Shown here piece after piece: positions 16,601-22,813 of a stretch of DNA of 28,652 nucleotides. A model generated the notes under the pieces. The model had not been told where the DNA came from, ran no database searches, and saw only the letters and a program-made list of their open reading frames with translations. The stretch covers positions 1 through 28,652 of the forward strand of contig DATFDL010000608.1 of NCBI GenBank assembly GCA_035252155.1. The letters are read 5' to 3'. The first letter of the stretch is position 1. Each line of letters starts with the position of its first letter. Made by a program: the position numbers and the translations under genes. The DNA is from JAICLL01 sp035252155. GTDB taxonomy: Bacteria > Planctomycetota > Planctomycetia > Pirellulales > JAICIG01.

Positions 16601-17866
16601 TTGTCCGATCCGGGCGGCGAGCTCGATCGCACGCTGCAAATGCCCGGCTGGGCGAACGTCTGGACCCGCCCGATCCAGAACCGCGTCGATATGCTCTTCA
16701 CCGGCGTCAATACCGACGTGGGCGTGCGGGTATTGGGCCGCGAATTAAACGATGTCGTCGTGGCTTCGGAAGAAATCGCCGGCGTGCTAAAGCAACTGCC
16801 TGGCGCCGCCGACGTGATGGCCGAAGCCGTCCGGGGCAAAGGATACCTGGAGATCCGCGTCGATCGCGACCGTGCGGCGCGAGCCGGAGTCGGCATCGGC
16901 GCCATCAACGAGGCGATCGAGCTCGCGCTGGGCGGACGTGTCGCCACCAGCACCATCGAAGGGCGCGAGCGCCATAATGTGCGCTTGCGTTACGCGCGCC
17001 ATTGGCGCGACGACGAAGAAGCGATCAAGCGTCTGCCGGTGGCCGGCGAGGCGCCGCTGGGAGAGCTGGCCGACGTGCGGCTGGTCGATGGCCCGGCCTC
17101 GATCAAAAGCGAAAATGGGCTGCTGCGCAACTACGTGCGGCTGAACGTGCGCGGGCGCAGCGCCGTGACGTTCGTCGAAGAGGCCCGCCGCGTCGTCGCC
17201 GAGCGAGTCCGCTTGCCCGAAGGCGTGTATCTGGAGTGGACCGGGCAATTCGAGCACGACGTGCGCTCGATTCGCACGTTGGCCTGGGTGCTGCCGCTGG
17301 TGATCGGCCTGATCTTGCTGATTCTCTATTGGACGTACCGCGATCTGGCCGATGCGCTGTTGATGTTGCTGGCGGTGCCCGGCGCCGTGGCCGGCGGCGT
17401 GATCTTTCAATGGCTGTTGGGTTACGACTTTTCGGTCACGGTGCTGGTCGGCTACATCGCCTGCTTCGGCATGGCGACGTCGACGGGCATCATCATGTTG
17501 GTCTACCTGCGCGAGGCGGTGGACCGCCGCGGCGGGCTGGAGCGGATGAGTCTGGCCGAGCTGCGGCAGGCGGTGATCGACGGGGCGGTTCACCGGTTGC
17601 GCCCCAAGCTGCTCACGGAAGGCACGACCATTCTCGGCCTGGCCCCCATGCTCTGGGCCACGGGCGTGGGCGCCGAGGTTATCCGGCCGATGGCCGCGCC
17701 GGTGCTCGGCGGCATCTTGGTGGCCGATGAGGTGATCGACTTGTTGCTGCCGGTGCTCTTTTATTGGGTGCGGCGGCTGCGCTGGCGGCGGCTGCACGGC
17801 GACGAAGCGAACGTGCCAAACAGAGACACCGCTCTCTCAATGACTCATGAACCAACGGGCATGTAG
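13652..17866 (+). CDS. CusA/CzcA-type heavy-metal RND efflux pump with a large periplasmic insertion
   Basis: 1404 residues, starting at GTG with MIDRVIEFSIRNRALVIAAG; typical CusA proteins have about 1040. Hallmarks: TPIDAIPN, EIDEQVTYPLS, TM4 SIGVLVDSSIVMAENV (proton-relay Asp), MPPLNEGMVMDMPITVP, DPAPIDMIETMVD, NRVDMLFTGVNTDVGV, and RPKLLTEG in the last TM block (conserved Lys). The three methionines matching the CusA copper/silver site (MDMP, DMIE, VDML) are present. Between about residues 700 and 990 lies an extra, mainly helical, charged segment interrupting the second periplasmic half; it includes the His-rich patch HAGHHQGH at 938-945. In TM11 the sequence ATSTGIIMLVYL has Ser where CusA has Glu939. 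A Cu(I)/Ag(I) substrate is likely but not proven. Confidence 0.9.
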   Translation: MIDRVIEFSIRNRALVIAAGIVLAVWGVYAVYQTPIDAIPNASENQLIVFADWPGHSPREIDEQVTYPLSVELQGLAGVRVVRSSSEFNFTSLSVILDDSVDFYFARQQVSERLARAAETLPSGAHAYLAPDGVATGQIFWYVVEGRDYDLGRLRSIQDWYVRGQLAGVPGVAEVASVGGHVVEYQVDLDPQRVAEFDLTPGMVSRAIAEANASAGGYVMQKPNAEYLVRGVTLLGAGAEDAPPDPRKIVRDLEQLVLGEADDRPILLSDVATVSIGPAFRRGVLELHGNEAVGGVVLMRYGENPLEVTRRIHQKIHELSAGLPPGVRVVPVYDRTPLSRGAVTTVTATLFEAIATATICVLIVLMHFRTSLVIAVTLPWAALSAFVAMWALRRLGIADIQTNIMSLAGIVVSIGVLVDSSIVMAENVMYVLHGRFGDRPVRGDVRRLVLPACRTVGRPIFFSVAIMLVSFLPVFCLGGIQGKMFRPLAFTKSLAMLSVAVLAITLVPALCTIFIRGRLRDERRSWLVRTVTDVYRPVLEYLLHRPAPLVWLLGLTFLVGCAPLGHRAVLLAMLLLFLALTAALTRTWRGTLACTLTLTAAALAAERGMRPLSWQKMPPLNEGMVMDMPITVPRASIAEAADDLKARDMVLCRFPEVAMVVGKAGRAETPSDPAPIDMIETMVDFRPRELWPKRKLHEGDARRQTRKVLDALTERGFIEAPADADERETIVVEAVAASLARFDGVMREFAYQRNRQFEASLGPQLVRQLVERMIARLQPHGLFTHPPTEGEIAQVAQSLIDHAEHHLVMSPSLDDVTRLARHAGRHFESLHLVEDGADLFADRPTPWRRAADWIGGALGKSPPTFFTRLSDDVANDFQTAWRKHVRQLNAELFERGSETFTRLAIEEVLGRSTVREPRMAEYLADVRRFRAQPPLPSHAGHHQGHRAYALPDVPPQPELKSLQETLAAGMRRRALLWPSEPDELSDPGGELDRTLQMPGWANVWTRPIQNRVDMLFTGVNTDVGVRVLGRELNDVVVASEEIAGVLKQLPGAADVMAEAVRGKGYLEIRVDRDRAARAGVGIGAINEAIELALGGRVATSTIEGRERHNVRLRYARHWRDDEEAIKRLPVAGEAPLGELADVRLVDGPASIKSENGLLRNYVRLNVRGRSAVTFVEEARRVVAERVRLPEGVYLEWTGQFEHDVRSIRTLAWVLPLVIGLILLILYWTYRDLADALLMLLAVPGAVAGGVIFQWLLGYDFSVTVLVGYIACFGMATSTGIIMLVYLREAVDRRGGLERMSLAELRQAVIDGAVHRLRPKLLTEGTTILGLAPMLWATGVGAEVIRPMAAPVLGGILVADEVIDLLLPVLFYWVRRLRWRRLHGDEANVPNRDTALSMTHEPTGM

Positions 17867-17873
17867 GGGCCGC

Positions 17874-17902
17874 TTGAATCGATCGGACGAGGCCACTATA
17901 TT
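17874..17902 (+). promoter_or_regulatory. Probable sigma70-type promoter of the small basic protein gene
   Basis: TTGAAT at 17874-17879 and TATATT at 17897-17902 with a 17-nt spacer, which is a good housekeeping match. Transcription should start near 17909, inside the first copy of a 21-nt tandem repeat, giving a leader of about 90 nt to the ATG at 17999. Confidence 0.55.
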
Positions 17903-17941
17903 ACTGAGTTCCCACACAAAATTACTGAGTTTCCACACAAA
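17900..17941 (+). repeat. 21-nt tandem duplication at the transcription start of the small basic protein gene
   Basis: Two adjacent copies, 17900-17920 and 17921-17941, with one mismatch (ATTACTGAGTTCCCACACAA then ATTACTGAGTTTCCACACAA, each plus A). The first copy overlaps the -10 box and predicted start site; the second lies in the leader. It could be a duplicated operator or merely a replication slip. Confidence 0.8.
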
Positions 17942-17998
17942 CCAACGCCCTCGCTGCGCCGCCCGGTTCGGTAAAACCGATTTCAAGGAAACATCGCC

Positions 17999-18235
17999 AT
18001 GACCATGGATAAAAGTCTTCAGCTTCGGGCCGGTTTGGTCCGCTCGCGCAGCGTGCTGTCGCGGGCCGAACGGATCGCGCGGCTGCAATCATCGGATCGT
18101 TGGCAGGAAGGTCAAAGCCCGTTGGGACTACCCAAGGTGCGGGTCTACAAGATCACGATGAAAAAGAAGAAGAAACGCAAGGAAGAGGAAGAAGGCGCCA
18201 CCGCCGCCGAGGGCGCCACGCCCGAGAAGAAGTAG
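17999..18235 (+). CDS. PVC-group small basic protein (TIGR04137-like)
   Basis: 78 residues. The core DKSLQLRAGLVRSRSVLSRA continues ERIARLQSSDRWQEGQSPLG and LPKVRV. This matches the small basic protein seen across Planctomycetes, Verrucomicrobia and Chlamydiae, often discussed as ribosome-associated. AAGGA nine bases upstream favours the ATG at 17999 over the one at 18005. The C-terminal third is an unusual run of charge: a KKKKKRK stretch, then EEEEG, then Ala/Thr and PEKK, longer than I would expect for this family and probably disordered. Such proteins are probably abundant, consistent with the strong promoter. It converges with lexA across a long-armed hairpin. Confidence 0.85.
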   Translation: MTMDKSLQLRAGLVRSRSVLSRAERIARLQSSDRWQEGQSPLGLPKVRVYKITMKKKKKRKEEEEGATAAEGATPEKK

Positions 18236-18250
18236 GCATCGCGCTGGACG

Positions 18251-18343
18251 TCTGTAGGGAACGGACTCCGTGCCGTTCCGCGAAACTGCGATTCGGCCCC
18301 GCGCCGCCGCTCACGGAACGGCACGGAGTCCATTCCCTACAGA
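18251..18343. repeat. Long inverted repeat between converging genes (GGACTCCGTGCC type)
   Basis: 30-nt arms 18251-18280 and 18314-18343 pair with one mismatch around a 33-nt loop. The arms begin TCTGTAGGGAACGGACTCCG and run on to CCGTTCCG. It lies between the small basic protein stop (18235) and the lexA stop (18385), so it may act as a bidirectional terminator. One arm plus part of the loop recurs at 23653-23682. Confidence 0.85.
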
Positions 18344-18384
18344 AGCCGTTGCGGCTCTTGAACGTCAAAACCGATAAGACTGTT

Positions 18385-18990
18385 CTACGATCGCACCTTG
18401 CGGACGACGCCCACCACCACGCCTAGAACACGGGCATTGGTCACGTAGATGGGCTTCATCGAGCGATTGGCCGGCTCCAGCCGAATGCGCTTGCCTTCGG
18501 GATACCAGCGCTTGAGCGTGGCCTCGTTGTCGTCGGTCAAGGCCACCACGGTCTGGCCGCGCGTGGCGGTCGGCTGCTTCTTGATCACCACAAAATCGCC
18601 GTCGGCGATCTGGTCTTCGATCATCGAGTCGCCCTTGACCTTGAGCACGAACAGGTCGTCGGAGTTGAACAGCTCGCCGAAATCGATCCGCTCGTTTTGC
18701 GAAACCGCCTCGTGCAGCACGCCCGCGGCGATCTGACCGGCCAGCGGCAGGCCGTGCCCATCGGGGTTTTCGGTGGAGAGCATGATCGCCCGCGACATGT
18801 TCGGCTCGCGGGTGATGAGCCCTTTTTTCTCCAGCGCCTTGAGATGACACATCACGCCGTTGGGCGAGCTGATGTCGAAGTTCGCGCCGATCTCGCGGAC
18901 GGTGGGACCGTAACCGCGGCTGCGAATTTTCTCTCGGATGAATTCGTAAACCTCTCGTTGACGTTGCGTCAACCGCTCAAGATTGGCCAT
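18385..18990 (-). CDS. lexA: LexA SOS repressor
   Basis: 201 residues, the normal LexA length. Winged-helix DNA-binding domain at 1-70 (LTQRQREVYEFIREKI, GYGPTVREIG, NGVMCHLKALEKKGLI). Self-cleavage bond Ala89-Gly90 (GQIAAGVLHEA). Peptidase dyad Ser122 (VKGDSMIEDQI) and Lys160 (NEATLKRW). It represses DNA-damage genes and cleaves itself when RecA filaments form. The start at 18990 gives the standard N-terminus (MANLERLTQRQ); a longer frame adds 27 unrelated residues. It is monocistronic, with a promoter at 19044-19071 and a CTGTAC direct repeat that may be its own operator. The recognition helix (SSPNGVMCHLKAL) differs from enterobacterial LexA, so a CTGT-N8-ACAG site is not expected. Confidence 0.95.
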   Translation of the reverse strand: MANLERLTQRQREVYEFIREKIRSRGYGPTVREIGANFDISSPNGVMCHLKALEKKGLITREPNMSRAIMLSTENPDGHGLPLAGQIAAGVLHEAVSQNERIDFGELFNSDDLFVLKVKGDSMIEDQIADGDFVVIKKQPTATRGQTVVALTDDNEATLKRWYPEGKRIRLEPANRSMKPIYVTNARVLGVVVGVVRKVRS

Positions 18991-19043
18991 GGCCGCGGGT
19001 CCTTTTTTGGCTAGCGCGCTGGTGGAGTGATATGCCCGACTCC

Positions 19044-19085
19044 ATGATAATATACGAGCGTACAGAGTCAATAGCGCATGTACAG
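19044..19085 (-). promoter_or_regulatory. lexA promoter with CTGTAC direct repeat
   Basis: On the minus strand, TTGACT (19071-19066) and TATCAT (19049-19044) are 16 nt apart. CTGTAC occurs twice in the same direction, at 19085-19080 and 19065-19060, 20 nt apart (two helical turns). The second copy abuts the -35 box. LexA usually represses its own gene, so this is a candidate autoregulatory site; the pairing with LexA is inference. Confidence 0.45.
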
Positions 19086-19186
19086 TAAACCGATGTGCAT
19101 GCCGGACAGGCGGTTACGGCGAGCGGGCAGGCCGAATCGCGGGGGCTCCGCGGCTTGCGTTTCGCCCGCAGTGTTCCGCTGGGTGC

Positions 19187-19366
19187 CACGGCATCCGCCG
19201 CGGCGCGATAAGGTTGAATCGGCGCGCGACCAAAATCGCCGCGGCGGACGCCGTGTGGCGCCGATCCCCAAAATCTGGCCGACGAGCAGATCCGCACGGC
19301 GTCCGTCGCAGCGACTGCGCGTGTGCGTATTGCTGCGACCTCGCACTCGCCGCGGCGGACGCCGTG
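19187..19366. repeat. Two tandem long-armed hairpins, family 1, copies A and B
   Basis: Copy A: arms 19187-19205 and 19237-19255, one mismatch. Copy B: arms 19295-19313 and 19348-19366, two mismatches. All arms follow CACGGCRTCCGYCGCRGCG, as at 741-807. The outer flanks also match: a CACCC/GGGTG-type sequence follows or precedes each unit. They occupy most of the 335-nt gap 19072-19406 between the lexA promoter and the glycosyltransferase stop; no gene is visible there. Confidence 0.8.
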
Positions 19367-19406
19367 TCACCCTGGCGCTGCCATCGAAACTTCAATGCAT
19401 GGCTGG

Positions 19407-20276
19407 TTAACCGAGTTCCGTCTCGAACTGCGTCAATTGTGGGTCGTGCGGAAACGCCGCCAGCCCCTCTCGGCAGATCTGCAACGCCCGATCGCTGTGG
19501 CCCAGCAGCCGCCAACAATCGGCCGACAATAAAAACAGCCGCGGCAGGTATTTTGACCGGGCGGGCAAAAGTTGTCGGCTGCGCTCCAAACAGGGCAGCG
19601 CCTCGGCCGGGCGGCCCGACATCGCGTAGGTCATGCCGAGATAAAACAGCACGTAGGGGTCGTCGGGTCGATCGGCGCGGTCCAGTTCGAGCAAGCGAAG
19701 ATTGCGCGCCAGCTTTTGGCGGCGAACCGCGGCGTCTTCATAGCCCGAATGCCCGACGGCGATCTGCGTCGATCGGACCACTCCGCCCGACCGCACCACC
19801 GCCGGCACGATCTGCTCGTGGACCCGCCCCTGCCAGCGAATGCCGGGCAGATTGCGAAACAGCCGGTCTTGCGCCGCGACCGACGCGGGGTGCCCGCCGT
19901 CGGCCGCCGCCGGGCTGGTGTGCCACATCTGGTAGACCACGTTCGCGTCGTTCAGTCCCGCGAACAATTCGGCCAGCGCGCGGCGATTCGGCTCGTCGAG
20001 CCAGTCGTCGGCATCCATCCAAAAAATCCACTCGCCCGTGGCATGCCGCAGCGATTCATTCCGGGCGGCGGAAAAATCATCACACCAAGCGAAGTCGAAG
20101 ATTTTGGCCGCTCGGCCGTGCCGGTCGCGCGACGCGGCGGCCAGTTGACGAGTGCCGTCGTGTGAGCCGGTATCGACAATCACGATTTCGTCGACCAGGT
20201 CAGCCGCGGTCGCCAGCGCACGCGGCAAATTCGCCGCTTCGTTGCGGACAATCATCGTGAGCGAAATTCGTGGCAT
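19407..20276 (-). CDS. Family 2 glycosyltransferase with C-terminal TPR-like helices
   Basis: 289 residues. GT-A fold at 1-165: ISLTMIVRNEAANLPRAL, IVIVDTGSHDGT, DFSAARNESL, and the metal-binding motif WMDADDWL with Asp88 and Asp90. After it, FRNLPGIRWQGRVHEQI is typical of the family that includes WaaE- and SunS-like enzymes. Residues 200-289 form helical hairpins (YVLFYLGMTYAMSGRPAEAL, PCLERSRQL, LLGHSDRALQICREGL), i.e. TPR-like repeats. The enzyme transfers a sugar from a nucleotide donor; the acceptor cannot be told from sequence. There is no signal peptide, so it is cytoplasmic. It is a single gene, with no polysaccharide cluster around it. Confidence 0.9.
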   Translation of the reverse strand: MPRISLTMIVRNEAANLPRALATAADLVDEIVIVDTGSHDGTRQLAAASRDRHGRAAKIFDFAWCDDFSAARNESLRHATGEWIFWMDADDWLDEPNRRALAELFAGLNDANVVYQMWHTSPAAADGGHPASVAAQDRLFRNLPGIRWQGRVHEQIVPAVVRSGGVVRSTQIAVGHSGYEDAAVRRQKLARNLRLLELDRADRPDDPYVLFYLGMTYAMSGRPAEALPCLERSRQLLPARSKYLPRLFLLSADCWRLLGHSDRALQICREGLAAFPHDPQLTQFETELG

Positions 20277-20414
20277 CGATGTGGAACGCGTTGGGCCGAC
20301 TCAATTGCGCTATGTGTGCAATTGTAGGACTGCCTGATTGCTATGGGTAATTAAGCAAGTTAGACTGAAGATGGAAGCTCCTGAGAACGTCCATACCAAA
20401 CCGCGAAAACGCCG

Positions 20415-20648
20415 ATGGCATCGATCATTCTGGGGTCAGGAGAGCAATTCGAGCATCAGCACGCCAAAGATAGGAAGACCACCTTGCGACGCGGTAACGT
20501 ACGAATTTCGATTGGGAAGCGGTCGGAAAAAGAAATGGAGATCAATAAGGCGGTGCGAATTCCGGCAAGCACACCTCATCGGCTGCGCAATGTCGGAGAC
20601 GACTACGCGATCGTCGATTGTCACCATGAGCAAGGCAGCCGCCCATAG
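20415..20648 (+). CDS. Mini-cupin, possibly 5'-truncated
   Basis: 77 residues with a readable cupin pattern: SGEQFEHQHAKDRKTTLRRG (motif 1, His-x-His), GNVRISIG, then KAVRIPASTPHRLRNVGDDY (motif 2, Pro...His) and AIVDCHHE. Cupins bind a metal through these histidines and serve as enzymes or ligand sensors. Single-domain cupins are usually 90-120 residues; here the N-terminal strands seem short. The frame is open back to 20385 with no better start, and no ribosome-binding site is evident, so it may be a remnant. It overlaps the next gene's ATG (20626) by 23 nt. The other forward frame over this stretch, opening at 20338, looks like a shadow. Confidence 0.55.
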   Translation: MASIILGSGEQFEHQHAKDRKTTLRRGNVRISIGKRSEKEMEINKAVRIPASTPHRLRNVGDDYAIVDCHHEQGSRP

Positions 20649-21360
20649 TCTGAACGAAGCGCGCGCAATTGTGTCGCCGGGCGGGCCGCGTAGGATTTTC
20701 GAGATCCGTTCCTGGGGGACGCTGTTGTGGGCACTCGTATTGGTGGCGTTCGTCTTTGCGGCCCAGGCCGTGGCTGCGGACTACCTGATCCGCATTGGTA
20801 AGCCGATCGAGAACCGAGGGTGGCTGCTTCATGTACCGTGGCTTGATGCGCGTGCGGCGATAACGGCGCTTGTGGCAATGCTCGGCTTGGCAATTGCCCG
20901 GCATAATCTGGCCCTGGGCTTACGGCCGTATCTTTCCTACGCGAACATTGCGCCTAAGGCAGACGACAAGCCCCCAAAATTTGTAGTGCTGATTCGCAAT
21001 GAGGGGACCGGACCTGCGGTAATTGCCGACATGCGGTACGAGCTGCGATTCGAAGGCGACGACTTCGAATCAATTTTGGAGCACGAAACAGTTGTCAATC
21101 GCATCAAAGAACGTTGCGGGCTCGTGGAGGGCTTGGAATACAAGCTGCACAAATTCAGTGTCGGAGCGACCATCGGGAAAGACAAGGAACGCATCATGCT
21201 TGAAGTGAACAACGATGCCATCGATCGACTGCTGGCGGTGCGGCACTTTCTGATTAAGGTGAGGTATAAGGGCTTGCTCGGTGACCTTTACGAGAAAACC
21301 GTCGAATGCCTCCGACCCGACGACTATCGCCGGCCGCGGAGCTTGCCGCCCACTAATTGA
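20626..21360 (+). CDS. Two-TM membrane protein of unknown function
   Basis: 244 residues starting MSKAAAHSLNEARAIVSPGG. The frame continues upstream to 20338, but that extension is cupin DNA read out of frame. TM helices at about 31-51 (WGTLLWALVLVAFVFAA) and 77-92 (AITALVAMLGLAIARHN) are joined by a short loop with a Trp-rich segment. After residue 100 a soluble domain of about 140 residues has immunoglobulin-like alternation (KFVVLIRNEGTGPAVIADMR, YELRFEGDDFESILEHET) and ends in polar PDDYRRPRSLPPTN. The NEGTGPA motif is common in membrane-anchored beta-sandwich proteins of unknown role. It overlaps the mini-cupin, suggesting translational coupling. Codon use is less GC-biased than in the neighbours. 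Confidence 0.7.
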   Translation: MSKAAAHSLNEARAIVSPGGPRRIFEIRSWGTLLWALVLVAFVFAAQAVAADYLIRIGKPIENRGWLLHVPWLDARAAITALVAMLGLAIARHNLALGLRPYLSYANIAPKADDKPPKFVVLIRNEGTGPAVIADMRYELRFEGDDFESILEHETVVNRIKERCGLVEGLEYKLHKFSVGATIGKDKERIMLEVNNDAIDRLLAVRHFLIKVRYKGLLGDLYEKTVECLRPDDYRRPRSLPPTN

Positions 21361-21470
21361 CGCGCTCTCGAAGGACGACATTAAAGCGACTGGAACACCT
21401 TGAAGTCGCGCGGTCGCCATCTTATCCTAGCCCCAAGACGTACTTCTCGGCCACTCCTGGGAGAGACACG

Positions 21471-22760
21471 ATGAACCGATCGACTCATCGCCGCGGTTTC
21501 TTGCAACAGACGGCGGCCTTGGGCGCCGGGCTGGCGGTGTTCAGCGAGCTGGCCGCCGATGAGCCGCCGAAAGGGACGAACGATCGCGTGGTTCTGGCGG
21601 TGATGGGCACCAACGGCCGCGGACGCGACCTGGCCCGCGGTTTTGCCGCGCGGCCCGATGCCGCCGTCGCCTATATCTGTGACGTCGACGAGCGAGCGGC
21701 GGCCAAGGGCGTCGAGGCGGTCGGCTCGCATCAACCGCAGCCGCCCAAGACCATCGGCGATTTCCGCCACGCGCTCGACGATCCGGCGGTCGACGCCTTG
21801 GTGATCGCCACGCCCGATCATTGGCACGGTCCCGCCACCATCCGAGCGTGCGCGGCCGGCAAGCATGTGTATGTCGAGAAACCGGCCTCGCACAACGGCC
21901 AAGAAGGGCAATGGATGCTCGCCGCCGCCCGCAAGCACGAACGCGTCGTGCAACTCGGCACGCAGCGGCGCAGCGCGCCCGGCGTTATCGCCGCCGTCGA
22001 GCGCGTCCGCTCGGGCGAAATCGGCAAGGTGCTCTTTGCCCGTGGCTGGATCGACAGCACTCGCCCTAGCATCGGGCAGGGCAAAGAGGCGTCCGTGCCG
22101 CCGCAGCTCAACTACGAGCTGTGGCAAGGGCCGGCGCCCGAACGGCCCTACCACGACAACGTCATTCATTATCATTGGCATTGGTTCTGGCACTGGGGCA
22201 CCGGCGAGCTAGGCAACAACGGCATCCACGCGCTCGATGTTTGCCGCTGGGGGCTGGGCGTCGATTATCCGCAACGCGTGGTGTGCGGCGGCGGACGGTA
22301 TCATTTCCACGACGATCAACAGACGCCCGACACGCAGATTGCCACGTTCCATTTCGGCGACCGGGCGATCAACTGGGAGCACCGCACCTGGAACCGCCGC
22401 GGCCTGGAAGGCACCGACTTCGGCATCGCCTTTTACGGCGAGGAAGGCACGATGGTGATCGGCGACAGCACATGTCGCTGGTTCGACAAGGCGGGCAAAG
22501 AGATCAGCCAGTCGCCGGCCGAGCATGGCGGCGACCAGCACCTGGCCAACTTTCTCGAGTGCGTGCGCAGCGGCGGCCGGCCCAACGCCGACATTGAAGA
22601 AGGCGTCAAGAGCACGACGCTTTGTCATTTGGGTAACATTGCCTACCGCACCGGGCGAACGATCGAGTTCGATCCCGAGCGGCGGCAGATTGTCGGCGAC
22701 GACAAAGCCGCGCAGCTCTGGTCGCGCGAGTACCGACCGGGCTGGGAGCCGAAGGTGTAA
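21471..22760 (+). CDS. Tat-exported Gfo/Idh/MocA family oxidoreductase
   Basis: 429 residues. Start at 21471, with GGGAGAGA five to twelve bases upstream; the longer frame from 21357 is rejected. Twin-arginine signal: HRRGFLQQTAALGAGLAV. NAD(P)-binding Rossmann domain from about 40 (VVLAVMGTNGRGRDLARGF), then the hallmark GKHVYVEKPASHN with catalytic-pocket Lys137, and a C-terminal GFO_IDH_MocA domain (QLNYELWQGPAPERPYHDN, GNNGIHALDVCRWGL). Such enzymes oxidise or reduce sugars and polyols with a tightly held dinucleotide; Tat export of the folded protein fits that. Planctomycetes encode many. It is followed after 53 nt by a Tat-type sugar isomerase, presumably acting in the same pathway. Substrate unknown. 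Confidence 0.93.
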   Translation: MNRSTHRRGFLQQTAALGAGLAVFSELAADEPPKGTNDRVVLAVMGTNGRGRDLARGFAARPDAAVAYICDVDERAAAKGVEAVGSHQPQPPKTIGDFRHALDDPAVDALVIATPDHWHGPATIRACAAGKHVYVEKPASHNGQEGQWMLAAARKHERVVQLGTQRRSAPGVIAAVERVRSGEIGKVLFARGWIDSTRPSIGQGKEASVPPQLNYELWQGPAPERPYHDNVIHYHWHWFWHWGTGELGNNGIHALDVCRWGLGVDYPQRVVCGGGRYHFHDDQQTPDTQIATFHFGDRAINWEHRTWNRRGLEGTDFGIAFYGEEGTMVIGDSTCRWFDKAGKEISQSPAEHGGDQHLANFLECVRSGGRPNADIEEGVKSTTLCHLGNIAYRTGRTIEFDPERRQIVGDDKAAQLWSREYRPGWEPKV

Positions 22761-22813
22761 ATAACGAAGAGTTTTGAACAGAAGATAACGAAGGAAGCAA
22801 AGAAAGGGTTTTC

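Noticed and set aside
19060..19085. Enterobacterial LexA box CTGT-N8-ACAG upstream of lexA
   Set aside because: The two CTGTAC copies are direct, not inverted, repeats, so the classical palindrome is not present.
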